The translations under genes were made by a program, and so were the position numbers. From Thalassospira lucentensis MCCC 1A00383 = DSM 14000 (GTDB lineage: Bacteria > Pseudomonadota > Alphaproteobacteria > Rhodospirillales > Thalassospiraceae): 64,000 nt of DNA. This document shows, piece by piece, positions 15,715 through 23,968 of this stretch. Each line of letters starts with the position of its first letter. Position 1 is the stretch's first letter. The notes under the pieces were generated by a model. That model saw only the letters and a program-made list of their open reading frames with translations. It made no database searches and was not told the origin of the DNA. Where the stretch lies: NCBI RefSeq assembly GCF_000421265.1, contig NZ_ATWN01000010.1:62001-126000 (forward strand), in the 5' to 3' direction.

Positions 15715-17226
15715 ATGACAGCGCGGGTTACGACGGTTGCCTTTGCCGGGATTGAAACGATTGCTGTTGATGTTCAAGTGCAAATGGCAAGTGGCCTGCC
15801 GGCGTTCTCGGTTGTTGGGTTGCCTGATAAAGCCGTGTCCGAGGCCCGCGAACGGGTGCGATCCGCCTTATCAAGCATGGGGCTGGCCTTACCACCCAAG
15901 CGCATCACGATTAACCTTGCCCCGGCCGATTTGCTCAAAGAAGGGTCGCATTTCGATCTTCCGATTGCATTGGGGCTTCTGGCCGAGATGGATGTTATTG
16001 GCCATGAGGATATTGCCCGGTTTTTAGCCCTCGGTGAGCTTGGCCTTGATGGCAGTATCACCAGTGTTGGTGGGGTTTTACCCGCCGCCATGGAAGCCAG
16101 CATGCAGGAATTTGGCGTGATCTGCCCGTGTGACAACGGGGCCGAGGCGCTTTGGGCGGGTGATCTTGAGATCCTGGCGCCGAAGAACCTTGTCAGCCTG
16201 ATCAATCATTTCAAAGGCACACAAATTCTGGCCCGGCCGCGTGCCGTTGCCAATGTCACCCCGGCTGGTCCGGGTTCGGACCTGCGCGATATCAAGGGGC
16301 AGGAAAGTGCCAAAAGGGCGTTGGAAATAGCCGCGGCTGGCGGGCATAATTTATTGATGAGCGGCCCGCCCGGATCGGGGAAATCGATGCTGGCCGCGCG
16401 TCTTCCGGGTATTTTACCCGATCTGGATGCAAGGCAGGCGCTTGAAACCACGGTCATTCATTCGGTATCGGGATTGCTGCCCGAAGGCGGGTTGATCCGC
16501 ACGCGACCGTTCAGGCAACCACACCATTCTGCATCGATGCCTGCACTGGTTGGGGGGGGCCATCGGGTCAAGCCCGGCGAAATGTCACTAGCCCATAACG
16601 GGGTTCTGTTTTTAGACGAACTGCCGGAATTTCAGCGAAATGTTCTTGATGCGTTGCGTCAGCCACTTGAAACCGGGCAGGTGTCGGTGGCGCGCGCCAA
16701 TGCCCATGTGACCTATCCGGCCCGGGTGCAATTGGTGGCGGCGATGAACCCGTGCCGTTGTGGGTATCTGGGCGATAATGACCTTGCATGCAGCCGGGCA
16801 CCACGCTGTGGCGAGGATTATCAGGCGCGGCTTTCAGGCCCGCTTCTGGACCGGTTTGATATTCAAATTGATGTGCCCGCCGTGAAGCCTGAAGAGCTTG
16901 ATTTACCCGCAAATGGCGAAACCAGTGCGACCGTGCGCGAGCGGGTGTTTCTGGCACGTGAACTTCAAATGTTACGATATAAAAACGAACATATCTCGAC
17001 CAATGCATTGGCCGATGGCGAGGTTCTGCAAACAGCCGCCGCCCCCGATGATGCCGGGCGGGAACTGTTACAGGATGCAACACGGCGCATGAAGCTTTCG
17101 GCGCGTGGATATCACCGGATTTTGCGGGTGGCGCGCACGATTGCCGATCTGGCGGGCAGTGGTGTTGTTAAACGCCCGCATATTGCCGAGGCACTCAGTT
17201 ATCGACAGATGGTGTATCGGCGGTAA
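15715..17226 (+). CDS. comM: YifB/ComM-family Mg-chelatase-like AAA+ ATPase
   Basis: About 503 aa. N-terminal Lon-C-like domain (TVAFAGIETIAVDVQVQM, GLPAFSVVGLPDKAVSEARERV), Walker A GPPGSGKS at 217-224, Walker B LFLDELPEF, the cysteine-containing MNPCRCGYLGD loop, and a C-terminal helical domain ending SYRQMVYRR. ComM is a hexameric helicase that promotes branch migration of single-stranded DNA during natural transformation and recombination. The start at ATG 15715 (MTARVTT) matches the family N-terminus and follows a purine-rich GGGGGCGGACGG; the longer frame would add 15 residues. Degenerate comM pieces occur at 10592 and 21602. Confidence 0.95.
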   Translation: MTARVTTVAFAGIETIAVDVQVQMASGLPAFSVVGLPDKAVSEARERVRSALSSMGLALPPKRITINLAPADLLKEGSHFDLPIALGLLAEMDVIGHEDIARFLALGELGLDGSITSVGGVLPAAMEASMQEFGVICPCDNGAEALWAGDLEILAPKNLVSLINHFKGTQILARPRAVANVTPAGPGSDLRDIKGQESAKRALEIAAAGGHNLLMSGPPGSGKSMLAARLPGILPDLDARQALETTVIHSVSGLLPEGGLIRTRPFRQPHHSASMPALVGGGHRVKPGEMSLAHNGVLFLDELPEFQRNVLDALRQPLETGQVSVARANAHVTYPARVQLVAAMNPCRCGYLGDNDLACSRAPRCGEDYQARLSGPLLDRFDIQIDVPAVKPEELDLPANGETSATVRERVFLARELQMLRYKNEHISTNALADGEVLQTAAAPDDAGRELLQDATRRMKLSARGYHRILRVARTIADLAGSGVVKRPHIAEALSYRQMVYRR

Positions 17227-17303
17227 GGAATTTCCCGCCAATGCCATCAAAGCGCGGTGGTCGGAGGTGGCGGGCTTGAAAGACAATCGGGACGGAGGAC
17301 TGA

Positions 17304-17876
17304 ATGCGGACATCGGTGTGTTGGACCAACTGGCAGGGACAGGGGCTTGAACGCTGCACACTTGTTCAGGATGACGAGCATTTGATCCTTGAAGGAGTGG
17401 TTTCGGGCACGCGCGGGGGCAAATATGGTGCCTATTATTCGGTGCGGGCGGACGCGCAGTTTCGGACACGCGAAGTGCTGGTCAAATATATTGGGGGTCA
17501 AACGCTGCATGTTCTCGCCGATGGGGACGGACACTGGCATGACATCCTTGGTGACCGGTCGGTGCCGTCGCTTGATGGGTGTTTTGATATTGATATTGGT
17601 GTGACCCCGGCCACCAATACCTTGGCGATCAAGCGGCTTGGGCTGGCGCCAAAGGCACGCCAAGACATTGTCGCAGCCTATGTCCCGCTGCCAAGCCAGA
17701 TCGAGGGGGCGTTCCTGCCTGTCCCGGCACAGCAGCGCTATACCTGTTTGATTGCGGATCGGCGGTATCGCTACGAAGGATTATTCCGGTCATTCAAGGC
17801 TGAGCTGGAACTGGATCGGTTTGGCTTGGTGATGGATTATCCTGATACCTTCCGGCGGATGGCAGAAAACGGATAA
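17304..17876 (+). CDS. putative glycolipid-binding domain protein (DUF1089)
   Basis: 190 aa. The sequence follows the glycolipid-binding family pattern: W.NW.GQGLERCTLVQDDEHLILEGVV near the N-terminus, then YSVRADAQFRTREVLVKYIGG, GCFDIDIGVTPATNTLAIKRLGL and YVPLPSQIEGAFLPVPAQQRYTC. The family is small, cytosolic and poorly characterised; the name comes from a structural prediction. It follows comM by 77 bp on the same strand. Its stop precedes the degenerate methyltransferase fragment by 31 bp. Confidence 0.8.
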   Translation: MRTSVCWTNWQGQGLERCTLVQDDEHLILEGVVSGTRGGKYGAYYSVRADAQFRTREVLVKYIGGQTLHVLADGDGHWHDILGDRSVPSLDGCFDIDIGVTPATNTLAIKRLGLAPKARQDIVAAYVPLPSQIEGAFLPVPAQQRYTCLIADRRYRYEGLFRSFKAELELDRFGLVMDYPDTFRRMAENG

Positions 17877-17907
17877 GGCTGCACGACCGTTATCTTTTTT
17901 GCGTATA

Positions 17908-18172
17908 TCAGGTCGATTGACGGTTGAGGGCATCGCCGATGCGCTGAAGCCGTTCAATCTTGTAAACCGATGATGGCGGCATGTTGCGCACGGTGGTTCC
18001 GATGCGGGTTGCGCGCAAACCAAGACGGCCGAGAATGGCCGAGGGGACGGGACAGCGCGGGCCATAAGTGAACTGGTAAAACGCACCATCATCCCGCAAA
18101 TAGCCAAATGTACCGGTCATGATTCCCATGATCTGGCGCGGTTTCATCGACAAAAGCGGCAGGCCGCTAATG
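17908..18172 (-). pseudogene. 3' fragment of a phospholipid N-methyltransferase gene
   Basis: Read on the minus strand, this encodes the last ~88 residues of the PmtA-like protein (ISGLPLLSMKPRQIMG ... SSVYKIER) followed by its own C-terminus LQRIGDALNRQST and a stop. Bases 17957-18172 are identical to 21695-21910 inside the intact gene. At 18172/18173 the homology stops abruptly and a TetR gene fragment begins, so the 5' two-thirds are missing. The distinct C-terminal tail, compared with the intact copy, suggests this is the original chromosomal 3' end left behind by a recombination event. Confidence 0.85.
17957..18172. repeat. 216-bp direct repeat, left copy
   Basis: Appears identical base for base to 21695-21910 in the same orientation (offset 3738). 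It consists of coding sequence from the 3' part of the PmtA-like methyltransferase gene. The single difference just outside the left edge (17956 versus 21694) and the complete divergence after 18172 mark the limits. Confidence 0.92.
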
Positions 18173-18558
18173 TCGATGCCCGCCTGCTGGCCAGTCGTAC
18201 GGCAAATTCGGGTGTCGAAAGGCTGGCAGCCTTTGTCGAGGCATGGGGAAACTATATCCCCGAGATCCACGGGGTCGCCCGCGCCCTGATCGAAATGCAG
18301 GACAGCGATGATGCCGCCAAACTGGCTTGGGCAGACCGCATGAGTGGCCTGCGCCAAGGGTTTGAAGCTGCGATCAGAGCGTTGGAAGAAGATGGAAAAC
18401 TATCTGCGGACTACAGCGCGAAGGAGGCCACCGATCTTTTGTCGTCGCTCCTATCCGTGCAGACATGGGAGCAGCTAACGCGGACCTGTGGCTGGTCGCA
18501 GCGCCAGTTCGTTGATCACGCAAAGGCGATGGCTCTTAAACTGTTTGTTGCCGCCTAA
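18173..18558 (+). pseudogene. C-terminal remnant of a TetR-family regulator
   Basis: From the repeat boundary the plus-strand frame reads VDARLLASRTANSGVERLAA and continues for about 128 residues to a stop at 18558. It matches the ligand-binding half of TetR regulators (VEAWGNYIPEIHGVARALI, SAKEATDLLSSLLSVQTWEQL). The N-terminal helix-turn-helix is missing; what precedes is antisense methyltransferase sequence. An ATG at 18295 could start a shorter peptide but would lack DNA binding. I treat it as a truncated, non-functional gene created by the repeat junction. Confidence 0.8.
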
Positions 18559-18717
18559 GGCAGGCAAGCCAGAAGGCAACGCGCGGTTCTTTCCACAAAT
18601 GGCTGGAAATGTTGAATTTGCAACATGGGCGACCATCAGGGCTGTCGCACCCAGATCCTCGGCAGCAGTGGTGGTGAAGAAATACCCTCATTGCCGACAC
18701 TCGGATCTAATCAGTGA

Positions 18718-19632
18718 TCATATGCGCGACAGGCCGTTCTGTTTGCGAATGATGTTGATCAGGCCGCGCAAGCCCGGATGATTGTTGTGGCGGCTGCTGT
18801 AATACATATGGAAGGGATCATCAGATGATGCGTAGTCTTCCAGCACGATTTCAAGCTGTCCGTTGGCAAGCTCTTCGGCAATCCGCGATTCCAGCAGATA
18901 TGCCAGTCCAAGCCCGGCCTTGGTGGCCGAGATCGTGGTTGCCGTGTCCTGAATGGTGATGTGGCCGGGCACGCGGTAGCTTTTCTGATCCGGGCCGGTG
19001 CCAAGTTCCCAAGGAAAAGGCGAATTGTCACCCAGAAGAAGTTGCAGGCATGTGTGATTGCGTAAGTCTTTGGGGGTATCGGGTTTTCCACGCTTCACAA
19101 GATAATCCGGTGAACCAGCCACGACCCAGCGCTGGGGGCCACTCAGTGCGACGGCAACCATGTCTTCGGGGACCAGATGCCCGTACCGGATGCCGGCATC
19201 ATATCCTTCTGCGACGATATCAATCGGTCGGTTTTCAACAACAATGCTGAGGCTGACATCAGGAAAGGTCTTGGCAAATTCTGGCAGTGCGGGGGCGATG
19301 AGAAGGTGAGCTGCATCGGAAAAGGCGTTGATGCGGACCTCGCCAAAGCTGGCGGCACCGGGGGCATCAAGCGTCTGGAGGGCTTCATCGAGTTTATCAA
19401 AGCCCTCGGCAAGCTTGGTTGCAAGGTCCTGGCCCAGTTCGGTTGCCACGATCGCCCGGGTGGTTCGATTGATCAGCTTTACGCCAAGGCGGCTTTCCAG
19501 ACGGCGGATCGCATGACTGGCGGCCGAGGGCGAAAGCCCAAATTCAATGGCCGCCGCCTTGAAACTCTGGCGGCGGACAATCGCCAGGAACAGGCGTAGA
19601 TCGGCAAACTCTGCGCGGTCGATTCCAGCCAA
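18718..19632 (-). CDS. LysR-family transcriptional regulator
   Basis: 304 aa. N-terminal winged helix (LRLFLAIVRRQSFKAAAIEFGLSPSAASHAIRRLESRLGVKLINRTTR), then a periplasmic-binding-like effector domain (FGEVRINAFSDAAHLLIAPALPEF onward). Divergent from the SDR/aldo-keto reductase pair with a 108-bp intergenic region, so it is the likely regulator of those two genes. The unit lies within the block bounded by the 216-bp repeats. Effector unknown. Confidence 0.92.
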   Translation of the reverse strand: MAGIDRAEFADLRLFLAIVRRQSFKAAAIEFGLSPSAASHAIRRLESRLGVKLINRTTRAIVATELGQDLATKLAEGFDKLDEALQTLDAPGAASFGEVRINAFSDAAHLLIAPALPEFAKTFPDVSLSIVVENRPIDIVAEGYDAGIRYGHLVPEDMVAVALSGPQRWVVAGSPDYLVKRGKPDTPKDLRNHTCLQLLLGDNSPFPWELGTGPDQKSYRVPGHITIQDTATTISATKAGLGLAYLLESRIAEELANGQLEIVLEDYASSDDPFHMYYSSRHNNHPGLRGLINIIRKQNGLSRI

Positions 19633-19740
19633 GTTGAATTCTATTCACTTTGAGGATGATTTCAGTTCATGAAAAACCACACCACACCAGTCCGTGCAAC
19701 AAGTAATCTTAGGGTCAGACAATTCAGGCGGAGGAATGCG

Positions 19741-20517
19741 ATGAGTGATATTCAGGCAATCAGGATTCCAGACCTGATGTCGCGCCGTATTTTGGTCACC
19801 GGTGGATCCACCGGGATCGGGGCCGAGATTGTCAGGGGATTTGCCGCACAGGGTGCCAAAGTCGCACTTCATTACAATGAAAGCCGTGATGCAGCACTTG
19901 CCCTTCAGGCAGAGTTTCCCGAGCATGTCTTCGTGGTTCAGGGCGATATGAGTGTATCGGGCACCCCTGCAAATGTTGTCAGGGAAGCCGCCCGGATGCT
20001 TGGCGGGCTGGATGGCCTGATCAACAATGCCGGTGGCATGCTGGGACGTGTGCCGACAACCGAGGTCGAGGCTGATCACCTTGACCGTGTCTTTGCCCTG
20101 AATGGCAAATCGGTCTGGGAAGCCACCGTGGCGGCGTATCCGTACCTCAAAGCGTCAGAGAACGGCTTTGTGGTCAACACGACATCAATTGCTGCGCGCA
20201 ATGGCGGTGGCGGGGGTGCAGTGCTGTATGCCGCGGCAAAATCCTTTGTCAGCAGCCTGACACGCGGACAGGCAAAGGAATTTGTGGAAGATGGCATTCG
20301 TGTGAACGCAGTTTCGCCGGGTCTTATCCAGACGCCGTTTCACGACCGCTATACACCGCCCGATGTTCTTGCCGCGCAAAGCGCAACAGTGCCGATGGGC
20401 CGCGTGGGTCGCCCCGATGAATGTGTCGGAGCGTTCCTGTTTCTCGCTTCAAACGTCATGGCGGGCTACATCACCGGCCAGATCATCGAGGTCAATGGCG
20501 GCCAGTTAATGCCTTAG
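19741..20517 (+). CDS. short-chain dehydrogenase/reductase
   Basis: About 258 aa classical SDR. NAD(P)-binding TGGSTGIG, the NNAGG strand, catalytic Ser in NTTSIAARNGGGG and YAAAK (Tyr-x3-Lys), and the C-terminal GYITGQIIEVNGG. The start is ATG 19741 with GGAGG immediately upstream; the frame is open to 19669 but without a ribosome site. Co-transcribed with the aldo-keto reductase 13 bp downstream and probably controlled by the divergent LysR protein. Substrate unknown; likely a carbonyl or sugar-type oxidoreductase. Confidence 0.9.
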   Translation: MSDIQAIRIPDLMSRRILVTGGSTGIGAEIVRGFAAQGAKVALHYNESRDAALALQAEFPEHVFVVQGDMSVSGTPANVVREAARMLGGLDGLINNAGGMLGRVPTTEVEADHLDRVFALNGKSVWEATVAAYPYLKASENGFVVNTTSIAARNGGGGGAVLYAAAKSFVSSLTRGQAKEFVEDGIRVNAVSPGLIQTPFHDRYTPPDVLAAQSATVPMGRVGRPDECVGAFLFLASNVMAGYITGQIIEVNGGQLMP

Positions 20518-20530
20518 GAAGGAACGATAT

Positions 20531-21517
20531 ATGAACTACAGAAAATTTGGTAAGACAGGGCGCACGGTTTCGGACGTCGGTTTCGGTGCCTGGGCCATTG
20601 GTGGCGCGTGGGGCGATGTTTCAGAAGCTGACGCGCGTGCGGCCCTGCATGCAGCCCTTGATAACGGCACGACATTCATTGATACGGCCGATGTTTACGG
20701 TGATGGTCGGTCGGAAAAAATCATCGCCGATGTCATGAAGGAACGCGGTGGCGAACGTCCGTTCATCGCAACCAAGGCCGGACGTCGTTTGGATCCGCAT
20801 GTGTCTGAGGGCTACAACAAACAGAACCTGACAGCATTTGTCGAACGCAGTCTGCAGAACCTTGCGACCGATTGTCTTGATCTTGTGCAGCTTCACTGCC
20901 CGCCAACAGAGGTTTTCTATCGCCCGGATGTGTTCGAGGTGATGGAAGACATGGTCACCGCCGGGAAAATCCGCAATTACGGTGTTTCGGTCGAGAAAGT
21001 AGAAGAAGGCCTCAAGGCCATCGAATATCCCGGTGTGGCGTCGGTTCAGATCATTTACAACATCTTCCGCCAACGCCCGTCCGGCCTTTTCTTCCGCGAG
21101 GCAAAGGCAAAAAATGTCGGGGTTATCGTGCGTGTACCGCTGGCATCGGGCCTTTTGACGGGCAAGATGACCAAAGATACCGCCTTTGCCGCAGACGACC
21201 ACCGTGCGTTTAACCGCAACGGCGAGGCGTTTGACAAGGGCGAAACATTCGCCGGTGTGCCGTTTGATGTTGCGCTTGAAGCTGTTGAAGAAATTCGTCG
21301 GCTGGTTCCGGAAAATATCACCATGGCGCAGTTCGCCCTGCGCTGGATTTTGATGGAAGAGTCGGTTGGTGTTGTGATCCCGGGGGCCAAGAATGCAGCC
21401 CAGGCAGCGGCGAATGCTGCTGCAAGTGATGTTGCGCCACTGCCGCCAGAGGTAATTGGCGAACTGCGCAACATCTATGAGCATCGCATCGCCCCGCACG
21501 TTCATCATTTGTGGTGA
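20531..21517 (+). CDS. aldo/keto reductase
   Basis: 328 aa TIM-barrel NADPH oxidoreductase. Catalytic tetrad positions are visible: Asp in TFIDTADVYGDGRSE (with the active-site Tyr), Lys in FIATKAGRRL and His in LVQLHCPP. The C-terminal cofactor block reads SVGVVIPGAKNAAQAAAN. Resembles the stress-induced AKR group that oxidises or reduces small carbonyls and sugars. GGAAGGA lies just upstream of the ATG. Last gene of the two-gene unit, followed by an intrinsic terminator. Confidence 0.92.
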   Translation: MNYRKFGKTGRTVSDVGFGAWAIGGAWGDVSEADARAALHAALDNGTTFIDTADVYGDGRSEKIIADVMKERGGERPFIATKAGRRLDPHVSEGYNKQNLTAFVERSLQNLATDCLDLVQLHCPPTEVFYRPDVFEVMEDMVTAGKIRNYGVSVEKVEEGLKAIEYPGVASVQIIYNIFRQRPSGLFFREAKAKNVGVIVRVPLASGLLTGKMTKDTAFAADDHRAFNRNGEAFDKGETFAGVPFDVALEAVEEIRRLVPENITMAQFALRWILMEESVGVVIPGAKNAAQAAANAAASDVAPLPPEVIGELRNIYEHRIAPHVHHLW

Positions 21518-21560
21518 TCAAACGTTTCCATCGGCTTTAAAAAGCGATGATGCAGATAAA

Positions 21561-21589
21561 GGGGTGCCATGCTGTTGGCATCCCTTTTT
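21561..21589 (+). terminator. intrinsic terminator after the aldo-keto reductase gene
   Basis: A 9-bp stem GGGGTGCCA / TGGCATCCC (21561-21569 with 21576-21584, one G-T pair) with a 6-base loop is followed by five T residues. Confidence 0.85.
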
Positions 21590-21601
21590 GCATTTTCGGG
21601 G

Positions 21602-21631
21602 CGCAATTATCGACAGATGGTCTTTCGGTGA
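21602..21631 (+). pseudogene. residual 3' tail of a second comM copy
   Basis: The short frame RNYRQMVFR followed by TGA matches the ComM C-terminus SYRQMVYRR; 15 consecutive bases (TTATCGACAGATGGT) are identical to 17199-17213 at the end of the intact comM. The tail lies 12 bp from the stop of the intact methyltransferase gene on the opposite strand. It suggests that this flank came from a genome where comM and the methyltransferase gene were direct convergent neighbours. Confidence 0.55.
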
Positions 21632-21642
21632 TGAACCCCGGA

Positions 21643-22242
21643 TCAGGCGGTTTTGAGGACGTTGTTGAGGATTTCCGGGCGGCTTTTGCGTTCGATCTTG
21701 TAAACCGATGATGGCGGCATGTTGCGCACGGTGGTTCCGATGCGGGTTGCGCGCAAACCAAGACGGCCGAGAATGGCCGAGGGGACGGGACAGCGCGGGC
21801 CATAAGTGAACTGGTAAAACGCACCATCATCCCGCAAATAGCCAAATGTACCGGTCATGATTCCCATGATCTGGCGCGGTTTCATCGACAAAAGCGGCAG
21901 GCCGCTAATGACGGTGGCAAGCGTGCTAGGGGCATAAAGACCGGCCTTTGCCAGCCGGGTGGCATCCATTTGTAAGATGCGCGCATCGGGATGACGGTCC
22001 GACAACAGACGGGAAAAATACGGTCCCGCTTCGATCAGGGTCAGATCATTTTCGGGTAGTCCGCGTTTAAGCAGCGCACGGGTAAAGACCCCGGTGCCCG
22101 GCCCCAGTTCAAGAACCGGGCCTTGACCGGGGATGACTTCGGATGTGATCAACTGCGCCAGTGCGGGGCTGGATGGCGAAATGGCCGAAACCCGTCTGGG
22201 ATCGGTTACCCAGGCCCGAAAAAACGGCAAAAGATCCGACAT
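21643..22242 (-). CDS. pmtA: phospholipid N-methyltransferase (PmtA-like)
   Basis: 199 aa class I SAM methyltransferase of the COG3963 phospholipid N-methyltransferase type. Features are FFRAWVTDPRRVSAISPSSPALA at the N-terminus, SAM motif VLELGPGTGVFTRALL, the ISGLPLLSM block and the QFTYGPRCPVP strand. PmtA methylates phosphatidylethanolamine toward phosphatidylcholine at the inner membrane. Codons covering 216 bp are duplicated at 17957-18172. The C-terminal tail (KSRPEILNNVLKTA) differs from the tail of that fragment, so the present gene may be a chimera. Other phospholipid or small-molecule substrates are possible. Confidence 0.85.
   Translation of the reverse strand: MSDLLPFFRAWVTDPRRVSAISPSSPALAQLITSEVIPGQGPVLELGPGTGVFTRALLKRGLPENDLTLIEAGPYFSRLLSDRHPDARILQMDATRLAKAGLYAPSTLATVISGLPLLSMKPRQIMGIMTGTFGYLRDDGAFYQFTYGPRCPVPSAILGRLGLRATRIGTTVRNMPPSSVYKIERKSRPEILNNVLKTA
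21695..21910. repeat. 216-bp direct repeat, right copy
   Basis: Identical to 17957-18172. Lies inside the intact methyltransferase gene. The two copies bound a 3.5-kb block containing the TetR remnant, LysR, SDR and aldo-keto reductase genes, and could recombine to delete it. Confidence 0.92.
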
Positions 22243-22404
22243 GTGCGTGTCTGCCTCGATACGGTGTGTTTATGGTTAGTCTAGGTCCTGAGCCTTAGCT
22301 ATTGACCTTTTATGTCGCGACAGGTGTTTATTTGTGTTCATTTTGCGAAATTGCACGCTGTCGCGGTGACACAAGATCGTGAGCCTTGTGACCATTTCTT
22401 AAGG

Positions 22405-22710
22405 TTACGAGGCATTTTCCTGTCGATTTTTACGCAGAACATCAATCAAACGGGCTTCTTGCGGATCAGCATGGAAGCTGTTGGGGATGATCATCACGCC
22501 TTTGGTGCCGTCATTGGCCTCGATCATGTAAAGGGTGGCGTCATCGCCGGGATCGGTGCCGTTATCGGTGCTGTTGGAATGCACCAGACGCAATTCATGA
22601 GGTTGGTAAAGGTGGCCGGTGCCGTCGCTGCGTGCACCATCGTCTTCACACATGAAATGATGTTCGAAACCGTGTTCTTTGGCATTTGCCTGAAGATCAG
22701 CCAAGGTCAT
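22405..22710 (-). CDS. small hypothetical protein, tandem paralog A
   Basis: 101 aa soluble protein. It shares the central block TDPGDDATLYMIEA-DGT-G with the neighbour at 22779 as well as the opening L-DLQ-A----GF and the C-terminal LID-LR. No catalytic motif is recognised; short proteins with a DP-DD--LY-IE-DG core exist in several phyla without a known function. GGAGGACC upstream of the ATG is a good ribosome site. The two genes are 68 bp apart and form a tandem duplication. Confidence 0.75.
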   Translation of the reverse strand: MTLADLQANAKEHGFEHHFMCEDDGARSDGTGHLYQPHELRLVHSNSTDNGTDPGDDATLYMIEANDGTKGVMIIPNSFHADPQEARLIDVLRKNRQENAS

Positions 22711-22778
22711 TTGGTCCTCCTGAAACGCAATTTTCTCGATATAGGGAAAACGCCGGACCAGACAACTTGTTCCAAAAA

Positions 22779-23072
22779 TCAGGAATGCTTGCGCCGTAAG
22801 TGATCGATAAGATCCGCCTTGTCGGCATCGGTGTGGAAACTGTCAGGGACAATCAGCATGCCGCGTGTGCCGTCTTTGGCCTCGATCATGTAAAGGGTGG
22901 CATCATCACCGGGATCTGTACCGGCATCGACGGATCTGGAATCGATGATGGTCAGGTCATCGGCATGATACTTCGCCTGTTTCCCGTCACATGTCACAAG
23001 GGCGCCCGATGCACTGAAAACATGGGAAAATCCGCGATTACGGGCCAATTCCTGCAAGTCGGATAAATTCAT
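22779..23072 (-). CDS. small hypothetical protein, tandem paralog B
   Basis: 97 aa paralog of the downstream gene, including the shared GTDPGDDATLYMIEAKDGT core followed by GMLIVPDSFHTDADKADLIDHLR. No signal peptide or membrane segment. GGAGGTTC precedes the ATG. The two paralogs differ mainly in the segment before the core, so the domain may be a small alpha/beta fold with a variable face. Function unknown. Confidence 0.75.
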   Translation of the reverse strand: MNLSDLQELARNRGFSHVFSASGALVTCDGKQAKYHADDLTIIDSRSVDAGTDPGDDATLYMIEAKDGTRGMLIVPDSFHTDADKADLIDHLRRKHS

Positions 23073-23182
23073 GGTGAACCTCCGTCTGTGTGTTTTGCCA
23101 AGATCGTCGTGATCAGACTACCAGATTTGACCAACAACATGGTTGGACAAAGGCAAAATCGATCAGTTTGGGGATGATATTT

Positions 23183-23686
23183 TTATGATGACGCCGGGTC
23201 GAGCGCCATTTTCATGCCTTCGTGGCTGGCAACAAAGCCAAGCCGTTCATAAAACCGATGGGCATCCTTGCGGGTTTTATCGGTGGTGAACTGTATCAGG
23301 GCTGCGCCAAGTGGTTTCGATATCGAAATAGATTCTAAAATCAGCTTTTCACCGATTTTTTGCCCGCGATGGCGGCTTGATACCCGCACCCCTTCGATCT
23401 GCGCACGCAATTGCCCGCGGCGTGACAATCCGGCAATTAGGGTCAGTTGCAAACATCCAACAATATCATCGCCTTGGCAGGCCAGAAGATACTGGTTGGG
23501 CAGGGCCGCAGTCGATTGCGATGCCATGGCATCAAAGGCGGCGTAATAGGCATCGGGCAGCGGATCGGTGCATTCTTCGCGGGTTTTGCCCTTTTCGTCA
23601 TCGGCCAGAAGAGCAACGATGGCGGGCAGATCATCGCGGGTGGCCGGTCGGAAAGTGATTTCGGTCGGCGAGGGGCTGTTGATCAT
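23183..23686 (-). CDS. GNAT-family N-acetyltransferase
   Basis: About 167 aa. GNAT fold with ITFRPATRDDLPAIVALLADD (strand 1/helix 1), YLLACQGDDIVGCLQLTLI and the acetyl-CoA loop VSSRHRGQKIGEKLI (Q/RxxGxG/A). The C-terminal RKDAHRFYERLGFVASHEGMKM is typical of small-molecule or amino-acid acetyltransferases. Start at ATG 23686 with AAGAGAA upstream; the frame is open to 23755 without a better site. Substrate unknown. Confidence 0.85.
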   Translation of the reverse strand: MINSPSPTEITFRPATRDDLPAIVALLADDEKGKTREECTDPLPDAYYAAFDAMASQSTAALPNQYLLACQGDDIVGCLQLTLIAGLSRRGQLRAQIEGVRVSSRHRGQKIGEKLILESISISKPLGAALIQFTTDKTRKDAHRFYERLGFVASHEGMKMALDPASS

Positions 23687-23968
23687 CGGGGTTCTCTTGG
23701 GTGGTGGCGTCTGGTGCGGGTGTTTGCGGGCCATCATGCTGCAAAACCCGGTCAATGGACAGATACAACAGGATATTTGATATCGTTTTTCGCGATGGGG
23801 GCTTGGTCAAAACAGCAATGATGCCGCCGGTGAAACCACGCGGCGGCATCATAACGGCCCAGCATTCCACCAAATCGGGCATCAGACCAAACGCAGGTGC
23901 GGGGGTGGGGGAAAATCACCTGCGATAGCCTGATGTCAGACCGGTTTCAGGAGTGGGCGATGTTTGGG

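Noticed and set aside
18488..18781. 97-codon plus-strand frame between the TetR remnant and lysR
   Set aside because: Out of frame with the TetR remnant and antisense to the end of lysR; no recognisable motif. The 159-bp gap itself shows only weak, unidentifiable coding-like sequence on the minus strand.
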